Shown here: in pieces, positions 24,070-36,871 of the stretch
Layout: each line of letters begins with the position of its first letter
How positions within the stretch are numbered: the first letter of the stretch is position 1
Source of the DNA: Pagrus major
Taxonomy: Eukaryota; Chordata; Actinopteri; Spariformes; Sparidae
Assembly: GCF_040436345.1 (NCBI RefSeq)
Contig: NC_133232.1
Location: forward strand, 28,831,315-28,895,314
Length of the DNA stretch: 64,000 nucleotides
Direction of reading: 5' to 3'
Translations under genes and position numbers: made by a program
Notes under the pieces: model-generated
What the model saw: only the letters and a program-made list of their open reading frames with translations
Told to the model about the DNA's origin: nothing
The model's database searches: none

Positions 24070-24231
24070 TAAAGGGTAAGTTCACTAAAAAATTAAATAT
24101 TCACCCACATGCCGCTGAAGCTCCAAGCTCCAGAAATGTTTTGCGGACTGCAAAACTTCACCCGACTTTGCATCGGCATGAGGGTGAGATGATGACTGAA
24201 TTTTAATTTTTGGGTGAACTTCTCCTTTAAA
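24070..24231. mobile_element. Small MITE with inverted ends
   Basis: The left end 'aaagggtaagttcact' and right end 'gtgaacttctcctttaaa' are inverted over about 45 bp, including 'attcacccacatgccg' against 'cggcatgagggtgaga'. The total is about 160 bp with a small centre. The form is typical of abundant fish 'aaagggatagttcac' MITEs. Confidence 0.7.
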
Positions 24232-24804
24232 TCTCTCAGTAAGCTATGACATCACGAACAATGCCCGGACTTTGAAACTGAAAAAGCTAAATGAAATTCA
24301 TCATTTATATTTATTTTTACACATCTTGCACTTTTCATCAAAGGCCTCAAAAAGTTGTATATGCCCTTTAATTTGTACCAAATGACATCAGGAATCTTTG
24401 AGTGGTATCTAAAATGCATATAAAATGATGTTAACTGCGAAATTAAGATATGTAAAACCAAATAAGATAAGATTTGTGTAGATTTTGTAACGTCCTCGTT
24501 CCGGTCCTGGTGGGGAAACTCTATTATATCTGCATTATATTTTGAAACTCTAATGTAAACACCAGAATCGACTCACTCTGAGGTTCAATTTGTTGTTAAT
24601 GATTTTTCTTCCCACTCTGTCTGTAGTTTTCCAAGAGGACACACATGTCCGACACACATTGTGCTATTCCAGTGCACGATTTGACACACTTTCCCTCTGC
24701 AGCTCATTAAACTAAAGATAAAAGTCAATTAAAAATGTCTTCATAGCTGTTTTTTTTTTCTGTGTAGAGCTATAGATGCCTCTCTCGCGAAGCTTGTCTT
24801 CCAT

Positions 24805-24806
<2 letters not shown>

Positions 24807-24846
<40 letters not shown>
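24807..24846. repeat. (GT)n microsatellite
   Basis: An uninterrupted run of about 20 GT units. Confidence 0.95.
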
Positions 24847-24848
<2 letters not shown>

Positions 24849-26774
24849 GAATGCCAACACCAGAATCTCAGTCATTATGGTGTGTTTGGGTTATGACAGG
24901 GCACTCACACGCCACATGAGGGTGAGGGTGTCTGTAAGCTATGCAGGGATGTGTTATCTCCTGCAGAAGTCTGAGGACGAGAAGACACGAGGGAAAAGGC
25001 AATATCTTTTCTTCAAACATATTTCACGTGAAAGTTCAGTTCATTCTTGTGCAAGTAAGCCAGTTTTCCATGATGTCACCAGCACACAAATGTTGTGCAC
25101 CCAGGATGTTCTTATGTGAATTCATGTGAATCTAAATATGCAAACAAACATGTGTTATCTGTAAAGTCAGTTTTCGGTTAATCACATCTGCAGCAAATTA
25201 CACGTTTACAAGTGCAGTTCAAAATCGCAAAATATGACCTCTGAGATCATGGAAAATAAACTTCTGAGTCTTAAGTAGGTTGATAAATAATTATCTAATT
25301 ACAAACAACCCTGACCTGTCTGTGTGGTTGCTCATTAAAAAGGCAACTGACTACATCTGGATCGCCTCAGCCAGTAAGTGGCGATGAATTTCATTGTAGA
25401 GAGATATCGCTCAAATAGTTAAACCTTTACGAGGTGAAATAATCTTAAATTGAATGGTAGGTAATATAAGCAAGGAATTCTTAATTTTTGAAAAGCGGTG
25501 TCTGTCGTCCTTTCTGTATTACATAACCAGAATCAAACCGCGTGTGAATAAGAGACAAAACAAGCAGTGAGTAATGATTGATGAGAAAAAGTTGATCCTT
25601 TAATCATTTCTCTTTGACAACCCTTCAGGTAAAGAGGTAAGGCAGTTAAAACAGAAAACACAAAAAAGTCTAATATATAAAAACTGACGAGAGGCAAAAT
25701 GGTAAATGTTGATTCTGGAGGAACTTTCACCTGTAATTATAAACCATCGTTACATTTCCACACCTTCATAGTTTCAATAGTTTTAGTCGATCAATCATTT
25801 AGTCGATAATAGGAATGGATCGCCAGTTAACCTTCCTCTTCCCGGGCGACCACGTGTCCAGTGGCAGACAAAATTGTATAGTGATAGCGAGGTTAGAAGG
25901 GAACCGGTGTTAACACTGATGGCTTCATTATTCTACATCCATTATATTGTGTGATCAACATTTACTTCTTAATGATACGTTGAAGTGGAAAACTTGTCTG
26001 TTGCCAGTTTAAACATTATGACAGACTAGGTACAAATTTCGCAATGCTGGACTTTTTCAAAAAGGCTGTTGAACAAATGAAACAGTGAGGTTGTGTACAT
26101 AAATCAGAGTATTCACGATTGTGTATGAATGGGAATATTAGTGGAATATTTATTTTCATTGGCCATGTATTAGGCTTGGTTGGAATATTGGCAAAAACCA
26201 GAATATTTTGTGCATGTTAACACTGTCAATGAGGAGTTAAGATCTATATCTGTCGACACCTGGCAACCATTATCTCTGAAACTTTTGACTTTGCACCCTT
26301 CTCAATCAACCCTGAGGTTCACCTGAGAGAACATTACGGAGCGTCCTCTTGTGTGCAACAAGAGGTATGATTTTAATACAATATTGGCTTTACAGTCCGT
26401 TTCTTCTTGACTTGATAAACTCATCTCACTGTGATCTGTGAGCCCTGCATGCTCACAGAAATGAGGCTGAGGACAATAAATAACAAGCTCCTGTGAGATT
26501 ATTAGAGGCAGTGTTCATTATGGCTCTACGAGGTTACTGTGTTACTGTAGCTGGATCCTTTTGATGGTCGCATCACTTCAAATATTCTACCAACTATAAA
26601 TGCCTCATCAGCCCGGTCCAGTCTGATAAACAGTTCAGTCCGTTCAGTTCAGTGTGTCTTCAAGTGAGAACAAACACGGAGAAAAAAACTTTAAAAATCC
26701 TAAAACTTGTAGCATATTCTTCCACCCGCTGGCAGCTCAAACTCCATCATCACTGAGCACAGTTGGAGGCTCTC

Positions 26775-28625
26775 CTACTTGTCCTCTCCATCATTGTGGA
26801 TTTTGTATTTCTCCAGAAACTCAGCATGCTTCTGCCGCAGGATTTCTGTCTGTTTCTTAAAACCGTTGGCTCTGGGAAACAGCACAGTAGACACATTCAG
26901 ACTCCAGATTCGAGCATCACAAATGTACATTTCCCGGCCAAATGTGGCATCAAACCGAAGAAAAACAACTCACCTGGCCCTCTCTTTGGATTCATTGTAA
27001 ATTTCTGTGATGACTCGATCTTTCTCGTCCATGAAGTTGTTGTGAACTTCTTCCAGTTTCCTGAACAAGTCGGAGAAACACTTGAGTCAAGACACCCCTC
27101 ACAGAATAACTTTGCTTAACCTAAAAACTGGTCGCTCTGCAAGCGCTCTGTATGCTCTGTTGTATTTATGAGTTTGTGCAGCTGTTAAAACAGCTCTTCA
27201 GATCACAAAGAAGTGACTCAGCAAAAACAAAAGTGGCACAGAGTCAGCGTGTGAAAACAAGGACACAAGCCATGAGGTCGTGCCAAGACACATGGCACAG
27301 TGAAATGTCCACAAACAATCCCATTCATCTGGATGTGAATGTGCAGCAAAGAAAACAATGGATGGAACAAGATGGATGGGCTGCAGCGGGATGTCAGATA
27401 CAAAATTGTAAAATGGTGGCAGAGTTAAACATCAAGACTTGAGCTGATCACACAGTGAGGATCGAGTCGTTTTTTTACCTGAAGAAGATTACGTGGGCGC
27501 CGATGCTGAGCACCATAGTGATGACGCAGTAGCCCACCAGGCGGAAGTTCCTCCTCCTCCTCTTCTGCCACTCCTCTGCCGTCATCTCCTGTGCTTGAGA
27601 CTGATGAACCTGCTCCCAGTAACGCATGTTATCGTGGGCATCCGCGCTGATGGTAAAGCAGTCGAAGAAGGATCATGATCGGCGACGATTAAAAAACAAA
27701 GGTGGGACAGTGGGCAGTTCAGTTCACTAAGGTCAGCTAACGCAAGATTAATGAGCACGAACTGACAGATTGTGTGTGCATCTTCACCTGGCTCTGTAGC
27801 TGGTGTGACTGGAGGTAGATCTGAAGGCCTGGCTCCCAGCGTATGGATGTCTGATCTTGAAGTCGTACTCCCTCCTGCTCGGTTCCTTGCTCAGCACCCG
27901 GTACGCCTCGTTCAGCTCCACGAACTGGCTGTGCAGCGATGGGTTGGATGGGTCGCTGTCTGGGTGAAGCTGCATGATGTGACAGTAATGAGGTCGACTG
28001 ATATTCTGGTGCTTATCTGAATGTGTATACTTGAATTAACACACAAAAATATACCATCTCTGTTTAACAAATGCATGCGTATGTATGGTCTGCACTGACA
28101 CCCGGGCTTTTTTTCTCTAAAGGGTGAGCGCTGTCACCCCGTAATTACGCCAGAACCACAAGGTAAATACACATGCACATCCTTATTTACACAGGGAGCC
28201 ACAACATGAAAACAAACAGTCAGAAGCCCACTGTGGGAACAGTTAAAACGTAGAAACTAGGCTGTGAAAGGCTGCCCTCATGTGGCCGGACATTTTCTTT
28301 AAATGCAGAACAAATAAAGACCCTACCTTCTTAGATTTGTTAAAAAATGCATTTTTAATTTCCTCCAAGTTGGCATCAGATCTAACGCCCAGGAGATCGT
28401 AGTAGTTCACAGCTTTTCTGTGGTGAGCAAGAACACAGACATTCAGGCCTGTCCAAAGCTGAGTGCACAAACACAATCATTAAGTTGTTTTCAGTCATTC
28501 TGATTCAATTCAACACATATACACTAACTTCACCTGTGTGCATAGCTTTGGGAGAGCAGGCGCAGCCCACTCTTGTAGCACCAAAGACAACTCTGACATA
28601 GACGCAGCTGAGCCTCCAACTGCAT
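26775..28625 (-). CDS. dnajc4: DnaJ homolog subfamily C member 4
   Basis: Membrane-anchored J-domain co-chaperone that would stimulate an Hsp70 partner. Six coding exons: 28534-28625, 28327-28417, 27788-27969, 27479-27646, 26974-27060 and 26775-26871; phases chain and the frame closes at TAG, giving 238 aa (human about 241). The J domain (about residues 34-98) opens with NYYDLLGVRSDANLEEIK, keeps HPD at 63-65 and has NPSLHSQFVELNEAYRVLS, diagnostic for DNAJC4. After a basic RRRRNF a single hydrophobic helix (about 158-177) is predicted, then NFMDEKDRVITEIYNES, also shared with the family. The start is the first ATG in the exon and gives a basic/hydrophobic N-terminus. A further 5' noncoding exon probably ends at 29785. 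Neighbours vegfb and nudt22 match the human cluster, but nudt22 is divergent here. Confidence 0.95.
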
Positions 28626-29784
28626 GATGGTAAATGTTTTAAGTTCCACGGAGAGGACCTGAGCAGAGAGGACAGATGTCAACATCAGCAACAGTGTAGA
28701 GAAAGATTATTACAGGAGAAGCAGGGAGACGTTTAAACCAAAAACATATTAACTTCTGAATATGCAGACTGACTCCAAGCCCGAGCTTCACAGCATTTTT
28801 AATGTTAGTGTAGCACTTTGGGGGTACTACTGCTGGCAGGACAGAGAAAAATGGTTACTCTTTTTCATATTTTCTAGTCCTTTTATTATATATGTTAAAG
28901 GTAAGGTTGCCAATAAGATTATTTATTTGATTTGGAGGTTTAGTCACTTTATAGTTGGGCCCAATCCTTGATTATTAAGTATGATCATGTGTATGATTAT
29001 CTTTTAAAATACTTTTGGCAACTAAAAACAAAAACCAAAGCACAGAAATATCTGCAGACAGAGCCCCCAACCATGGATATCTGGATTCCAGCTGTCAAAG
29101 AAACACATTGGCCTGAAGACATATTGTAAAAAACAGTTTAAAATGAAGACACACACTGTTTGTGGACAAAGTGGTTGCTACTATCAAAGCTTTCCTTTCT
29201 TTACCTTTCAGTGGGCTTCCATTGAAAATGATGCTGTCAGCAGCTGACCCCTCATCTGTTAACACGTGACCTGACTTTGGACAACAAATGGACGAGGTGA
29301 GAGAGAGAGAGAGATTTATAAAAGGACTTTAACACCAGTCAAACAACACTCCCTGTCAGTCCCAGGATCTGCTATCATCAGCTGAAACATAAAACATGGA
29401 TTCACTTTGATACCAGGGGGCGTGTTAAACATGTGTAACCTAAGTTACTTTTAACATTACTTTGAATTAAAACTGACGTGCTTTATACTTTCATTAGCTT
29501 CACCTCTGGCTGCAGAGCGGCTGCTGTGTTTGCACACGAGTCATTACATGAAGTAAACAGACAAATGCAGAACAGTGTGTGCCAGTGAGGACACTTTGTC
29601 CTGCTACCTGAGCAGCAGAGCTAATGCTAACCAGCCGGGCTTCAATTTAAGTGACGATCTGCGCTAATGTTAGCAATGCTAACAATGATTTAATTTAGCT
29701 AGCAGTCTCGTTTGAACGATGAAGAGCAAATATTAAACAATGCTACAAAGCTGGAACAGGAATAAACAATGAAAAGTGACGTAC

Positions 29785-30533
29785 CAGCAGAGCTCGGTTT
29801 GATAACAGCAGCTGTCTGTGGGGCCTTTGCACAAACTCAGCTAAGTCAAGTTAGCTAGAGTGAAACCGGAAAACCAAGGTGCTTCCCTTCAAAATAAAGC
29901 GCCAGACTGATCGCCACTACAGGGTACACCAACTTTTATAGACTTATTTTATTGTAAAAGTCAACCACGGTCCTTCTGTCTGCTCTCTATTTTCTCTATT
30001 TCATTTTCACCTTATGTTATATTATGCACATATATCTATGTGTCTACATTTATTTTCGCTTTTATTTGTTTTGTATGTGTTACTGTGTGGCTTCCCTGAA
30101 TTCTTTGTAAGCTGTTGACAAGCTTGACAACCTGTGTTTTTATTTTTACACTTTAAATTTTAATTGCATTACATAGCCCCATAGTTTTTTTGTTTTGATT
30201 GTTTTGATTATGACCGGAAGTTGTGGTTGATTCTGGGCAGCTTGACAGATCACAAACACGCCCCCTGCACGTTGTTGTCACCACGTTCACCTACACAGGT
30301 TAAATAAAGGATTTAGACAATTTCCTAAAACGCATATACCTACAACATATCAAATGCACAGTTTAAAATGTTTAAAATGTAAATGTAAATGTAAAATGTT
30401 TCTGGGTGTGTTTGATGAAACCCGCCTGCAGTTCGCACTCTCGCCCACTAGGTGGTGATAATGAGCACGAGCTGCCGTCCGTCTGTCAGATAAAGAAGAA
30501 GCAGCTGCAGTCTGACTCTCTTCACCTCGGGAG
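29785..30533. promoter_or_regulatory. Divergent promoter region of dnajc4 (minus) and nudt22 (plus)
   Basis: A minus-strand donor (GTACGT, at 29784) ends a likely dnajc4 noncoding exon at 29785-29880. A plus-strand donor (GTAAGA) follows position 30533 and ends a likely nudt22 noncoding exon that begins near 30480. The roughly 600 bp between contain an ETS-like ACCGGAAG at about 30213 and no TATA box I would trust. Shared regulation is an inference from the arrangement. Confidence 0.5.
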
Positions 30534-31903
30534 GTAAGATGAAACTTCACCGTTTGGACCCAAATTTAACAGATTATAACAGCTGTCGAGGCTGCTGTAA
30601 TCACGATACACGTTACAAACATCTGTCGGTTCAATCGTTTTACATAATTATGTGTTTATTTGCTCAGTTCACGGTCTTTCTGCCTGTTCAGCTACAAGAT
30701 GGACTACAACTAAAAGTTGTCAGTTACTTCACACTGTTCACAACATTTATGCTAACTCATGTAACCTGACGAGTAGCATTAGCATAGGTAGCATGTTACA
30801 CCGAAAAATAAGTGACTCTCTTTTGAGTTTTGTCTGTATGATCTAACCTGTATGATCTATAAAGTGTTTATTATTAAAGGTAAACTAAGAGGTAACCTAA
30901 ACGCTGCTGCTAACTTGGTAGCATCTTCAACAACTTGGTCACAGGATGTGTTTTTGTTTATTACCTTTTATTGAAAAGAGAGCAGCTTTCAAACCACACA
31001 GTAGCACATACAAAAGAAAAGGAAAGCGAAAATAAAGCTACATGAGGTCATCAAACAAGGAGAATGCAAATAAATATATGTGCATAACATAACGTGAGAT
31101 GCAAGTTAAATAGAGAAAAATGAAGTGAGGAGACTGACAGATGGGTACAGATCAGTATAGACATCATTAGACAGGTTTCAGGGTAAAAATTACTCATAAA
31201 TGTATTACATTTTGAAATCAATCTAGAGCATTTCTGTAGTATTATGCATCTGGATTATTACAGTAACAAACAATCTTGTTTTTCAGCTGTCAGGAGGTCA
31301 CACACCTGCTGTGACTTCATAGATCAGGACCAGACAAGAGCCACAGTTTTCTTGACTGATACAACTAGAGCTGCGCTGATTAATCGATTAGTTGACAACT
31401 ATCAAATTAAAGCTGCTGTAAGTGATTTATTTTTATGAAAATGAGTGTTTATTAGCTCTATATTCTAACATTAATCACTGTTACAGAGTATTCGGTCAGA
31501 AAACCCATGTCTCTGCTTGCCGTAAAGCGAGCGGGATCCTCCTAATCCAGCTCTGTCTGGCATTTATTTATTGCCAGTAAACAAAAGTTGTCACATCACT
31601 GTTTATTTAAATATTATTCAACGTACTTCATTCTATATTAAGGATGATAAAACCCGTACCCATGATGAGTATTTGGGCTGGGGTCCTGATAACAACAGTG
31701 ATACAAATACTTTTAACGGTCCTGCACACACACAGGTATTTTTGGCAATTTCTATCAGACCTCTGCTTATATTCATGTTGGGATTTATGTTTATGTTATA
31801 TTTAAGTTGTCACACCATTATAGATGACAAATAAAGCTTACAGGAGAGTTAAGAAGTCAGGTGGATAGAGTGAAAACACCTGTGTGGGTGGACTATGACT
31901 TGG

Positions 31904-31970
<67 letters not shown>
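31904..31970. repeat. (GATA)n microsatellite
   Basis: About 17 uninterrupted GATA units in the first nudt22 intron. Confidence 0.97.
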
Positions 31971-31971
<1 letters not shown>

Positions 31972-32287
31972 GGGGGGACCAGGTTATCATAGCAGTGGGT
32001 ACATTCAAGTACAAAGTGCATATAGGGCTTTTACAAACCAGGAGAGGCTGGTTATACGCACGTCACGTGTTTTGAGTTGTGTTTGTTCTTGGCGTGTCTG
32101 TTTGTGTTTGAGCTGGGAGATGTCAGAAAAGGTACCTGCCCTGGACACAGCTATTTACTGCATTTAAACATTTTCAGACTCAGCTCTTTACAACACGTTT
32201 ATAGCTCCTGTTTCCTTCCTGTGAATTTTGTTTCCTTATTAGGACAGTTTAAAACACTTGGACTCCGATGATAAGCCACAGTGAGAG

Positions 32288-34733
32288 ATGATGGACTCTG
32301 AGGTGTCTGTGCTGCTGCACTGTGCAGCCTGGAGTGGCCTGCTGGAGTCTCAAGTACAAGTGGAGCTCTCTGAAAGGTAAAAATCTCTAAAAATGGATTC
32401 AAACCACAGAGTTTTATGATTATCAGGCCTTCCTACTAAACAGCACAGTCGCTCAAACACGTGACATGTATATTCGGATAGAAAGTACTCACTCTATAAG
32501 AATTGTCACTTTAAAAGAATTATATTTTCAGTAACTACCTTCAGTTGGCATCGAAGGAAAGTATTTTTATGCGATTTGTTGACAATAAGAAAAATATAGA
32601 ATAATACCAGTCTCATCCTTTTTTATAGTCATTTTAAATTGGGCAAGGTGTAATTGAAGTAAGCTAAAAATCTGATGCACTTCCTCTCCTCTCTTCCCAG
32701 ATTCAACAGGCAGACAGATCCGGCTCTGGAGCGTGAAATAGACAAGACGTGGACAGAGCGTGTGTCCAAGGAGCCGTGGCTTTTCAACGGGTCCAAATTC
32801 AGACTGCACTCATTCTGCTTGGCCTCATCGACCTCTGCTTCTCCTAAACACCCATCCTGCACTTGTCCGCCTCAGATCCCTGTCTTCGACCGTGGAGAGA
32901 ATCAAGAGGTCAAATCATACGGCAGGAAAAGACTGGAGGAGAATATTTGTACAAGCAATTCTCTGCATCACTCTGCTCCAAACGGTTTGGATGAAACACC
33001 TGCAGAAAACGCAGATGAACATGAGACTGGACTGCTCCTCACTCTCAGACTAGGCCTGACATGCTACAAAGACTACCTGGGAACAAACTGGTCGTGTCGA
33101 GTGGCAGAGCTCCGTCAGCTTGGAGAGGCAGAGTTCGGTGATCCTCTGGCGCTGCTGGCTCAGCCTCTGGGTGTGGGCGCCGTCCTGTGTACAGACGATG
33201 GTCAGGTGGTGTTGATCCGGAGGAGTCAGAAGGTGGCAGAGGCAGGCGGGCTCCTGGACATCCCCGGAGGTCACCCGGAGCCAAAGGTGAAGTAAAATAA
33301 AAGTGAATGATGTGTCACTAATATTCTGATGTGTTATTTGAACCATCACTGCCCTCCTCAGGTGGTGTGTGAGTGTTTGGGCCAGACAGTGCGTGAGGAG
33401 CAGATCAGTGTGGGCATGATGAAGCCGAGGGCCGTCGTCTCAGAGCTGTTCTCATCTGTGTGTGCTGAGATCAGAGACGAGGTGGGTTTCTCTGCAAACC
33501 ACTGTAGACTTTTTATTTCATGTCAAACTGATGTTCAGTTAAGCATATAATAAATATAATATAATAAAAACAAGAGGCTGCATTTCCATATTGACCTAAA
33601 AAAAACTTTATATGCTCTTTTTATTTATTCATGATTTGTTGTTAAATAAAAAATAAACCAAGTCCTTTTTTTCTTTCCATACTAAACTGTGGATAAAATT
33701 GATGGAAACTTTTGTAATCAATTCATGTTTTGTTCTGTTAATGTTATTTTTCTTTTAATTGGTCAATTATTTAATAGAAAATGGTAAAAGTGTCAATTAC
33801 AAATGTAATTAATTAATTAATTTATTGAATCTCTTACTACGTCATCCCGTCTCTCCTCTCGTCTGTCCACAGGTGAATATTCCTCTGGGCTCCCTCGGAC
33901 AGCCTGTCCTGATGGGTGTCGCTCTGAATCACACCAGTGCTGGCAGACCGAGCGCTGAGTTCTACGTCAGGTACCCATTCTTTCAGTTTTAATCCCTATA
34001 ATAAACAGTAACACGCATTTCGTATATAGAAGTGGTTCTAATGGTGGAGTCACTAAAAGTTACTCAAGAAAATGAGGAATAAATATATTAAACAAACTGT
34101 TATTTAATTCACTGGGAGAAGGTTTTTATGACAGGATTTATTGTCACCAATATGAGCATCTCGGGCTGCAACTTACGATAATTTTCATTGTCTATTCATA
34201 TATCCAGAATTTTTTTTGATGAAAAAATAAGATAAAGAAGATAAAATGCATTCTTTAGGGCTCTAAGATAATGAGTGCAAGATGTTTGCAGAGATACGAT
34301 GGAAGTTTGACTCGAATCTCTTTATAAAGATTTCATTTAGAGCCGACTTTCTATTTGTCCTCAGGTGCTCGCTGACATGTGATGAAGTCAGAAAGCTGTA
34401 CTGGAAAGGAGGAGCGGAGGCCAACGAGTCCACAGATATCGTCTTCCTCAGCAGAGCGGTAGGTGGTGGAGAGTTTTTATCTTTGTTTTGGCAAGTTGCA
34501 TTAGGAGAAGGTACAGGATGTCACACGATGTAGATAAATGACAAAATGTGTGAAATATTGTCAAGATTTAATTTCGTCTTTTCTGAAATGTGTAGGAGGT
34601 GATGCAGCTGGACCGAAGCAGCCCTGTGTGGTCGGAGCTGTGTCCTTCAGCTAAAGGAGCCGTGCTGCTTTATCAGAAAGTGAAGCCCGAACAACAACAG
34701 AACAATCAGCTGATTGGATCGGGGGATGGATGA
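32288..34733 (+). CDS. nudt22: Nudix hydrolase 22 (UDP-sugar diphosphatase type)
   Basis: Human NUDT22 is known to hydrolyse UDP-glucose and UDP-galactose to UMP and sugar 1-phosphate. Coding exons: 32288-32376, 32701-33286, 33362-33481, 33873-33970, 34365-34458 and 34596-34733; phases chain and end at TGA, giving 374 aa (human about 303). Family hallmarks are [59 protein letters not shown] and, after an insert, [15 protein letters not shown], which is the split Nudix box. [16 protein letters not shown] and the C-terminal ELCPSAKGA also match. The extra length is mainly a stretch of about 60 residues (about 79-139) rich in S, E and P in the 586 bp exon. The first of two tandem ATGs is taken as start; the exon begins at 32243 and is fed by a noncoding exon ending at 30533. 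Confidence 0.95.
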
Positions 34734-34911
34734 TTCAATGGAGACACACACACACAAAGAGAAACATTTCCATAAAGTTCAGGGATTTATTTACCTTTGA
34801 CTTTAAGTAGTCTTGGACCAATACTGGTGTTAAAACTGTGCAAAATACTGTATATTTTCATAATTTGTACACTGTACAGTAAAAACATGTTCAATTTTAA
34901 AATATATTTTG

Positions 34912-34917
34912 AATAAA
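34912..34917 (+). terminator. nudt22: nudt22 polyadenylation signal (AATAAA)
   Basis: The first canonical plus-strand signal after the nudt22 stop codon, about 180 bp downstream. It lies between the convergent nudt22 and hnrnpul2 genes. Confidence 0.7.
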
Positions 34918-35159
34918 AATCATAAAAAGTGACCTGTTTTTTTCAGTTGTAGGTGATTAAAAAACTACAAAACTGATCTTTGATTGGCCAAAGCGAGTGC
35001 AACACAGACTGTAGTCTGTAGTTCTCTGTGTAAAATCAATTGGTAATGAAGTTAGCTCTCTTTAAAATGACATGACATTTCAATTTCATAGAATTATTGT
35101 CCATGTAAACAAAGATGCAAAAGTGCAGCAGCATCTGTTTCTTCTTGCTCCAGGTTTCT

Positions 35160-36798
35160 TCACCAGTAACCTTCATAACTGCTGTCTCTGTAGTAGTAAC
35201 AGGCCTGGTCCTGATCGGCCGGGTTCCACTGAAATGTAAAGAACATAAAGCACATTGTGATTTAGAAGTTGTTGTTGTGACACTGAGCATCTGTCTGGTT
35301 TAGCTACCGGTTAGAAGAAGAACCAGAACTTTTAGTGGTTGAAATAGTTGTTTAATGCAACATTTTTACAGTTATTTTATTACTTGTATATTTAATTTTG
35401 TTCTCTATTTATATTTCATTCAACTCTCTATAGTGTGATACTTATATTCTAGAAGGAGCTAGTATAACATTTCCCCTCGGGGATCAATAAAGTATTTCTG
35501 ATTCTGAAAAAGCAGCAACAGAACATGATAAATGTCGGTCAAAACATGATCAGGACCAAGAAAAAGCCCCAAATGATGTTGTGTTTAATTTGTGTGTTGT
35601 ATAAGATTTCACAACACTCACATATCTTGGCTGCTGCCTCCAAGACTGCATGTTGCTCCACCCTACGAAAAAAAAAAGACAAAAATTTAAAATCTTTTAT
35701 TACAAAGTCTCCCAAAATACAACCCGTCATTTCACACACTGACCATGAAGTCCAGTCCACGGCATCCTATGTGAGGGTCGAATGCCGTGAGGGTGGGGTC
35801 TTTTCCTGTAAAGTCGGGGTTTCTTCTTCTCCGGTTTGGGGACGGGAGGCAGCAGCCTGCGAGCCTCGTCTTGGTACTCCTGCAGGAGCAACTGTGCCTT
35901 TTCCTGAGGCAGCTCGACGTATTGCAGCTCCTCCAGCAGGTCGCTCTGCTGCTCTGGAAGACTGCAGCTCACTGAGGAAAGAAGGGAAGTATAGGATTAA
36001 TTATAATTGTCAGAGGCTCCAGTTCTCAAACCAAAGAGAACAAAAATGTACATGACAGAATTAAATAATAACGTTAAGAGTCTGTTTTGTTTTTTCGTCT
36101 TCTCTCTCTTGATTCCTTTTTTGGAGAATGGGTTAAATGTCTCCTAAAGGGAGAATGACTAAACCTAAATATTATTACATGAAAAGTTTCCATCTCTAAA
36201 AGAAATCCCTTTCAGATTGAAACTGAAAATGAGGGTATTGTCTTTTCAAATCACAAATGTCAGTCAGACCTTGGAGTTTGAGCAGGGCGGTCTCAGGGAT
36301 CTGCTCCCCGCCGCTTGTCCCGTGCTGGGACAGTCGTCTTCTCCACTCGTCCGCTGAGGGAAAAACCACCACCACCCGCCGCCTGAAGCCTGTGAACAGC
36401 TGCAGCTTGTGACGGCGTGCAGAGAAGAGGATGTTGCACTGGACGACAGAGAGAGAGAACTTCACTTGACTTTTCATCCACATGAGGGTGAATAGATAAT
36501 GACTTATCATTTTTGTGTGAATTTATACAACTAGTCAAATGGCACCACTCAACAATAAAGTTCACAAAATACTGAGGAGAACAAAATGTTTTTGTCATTA
36601 TTTACTAACCAGTTAATTCTAATAAAACATAAATGTCTGAAGATTTAACTCAGGGTTAAAGTTAACTCTACATGTGCTCAGCAGTGAAGCGTTACCTGAT
36701 CGAGGATGTAGTTTCCAGGAGTCTGAGCAGCCATCTTGATAAGATCAGTTAGACACTGAGAGGCCTGCTGCAGCCTGCTGTCCCTCTGTCCACCACTC

Positions 36799-36871
<73 letters not shown>

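Larger units (their letters stand above)
23451..26774. other. Intergenic region between vegfb and dnajc4
   Basis: Apart from a 160 bp MITE (24070-24231) and a (GT)n tract (24807-24846) I see no gene or RNA here. A stretch near 25770-25810 ('agtcgatcaatcatttagtc') resembles a common fish repeat built on ATTAATCGA-type words. The dnajc4 3' untranslated region must lie in the right-hand part; a minus-strand AATAAA at about 26149 is one possible end. Confidence 0.5.

Noticed and set aside
31904-31970. (GATA)n as a sex-chromosome marker
   Set aside because: GATA repeats of this size are common in fish introns; nothing else here points to sex linkage.
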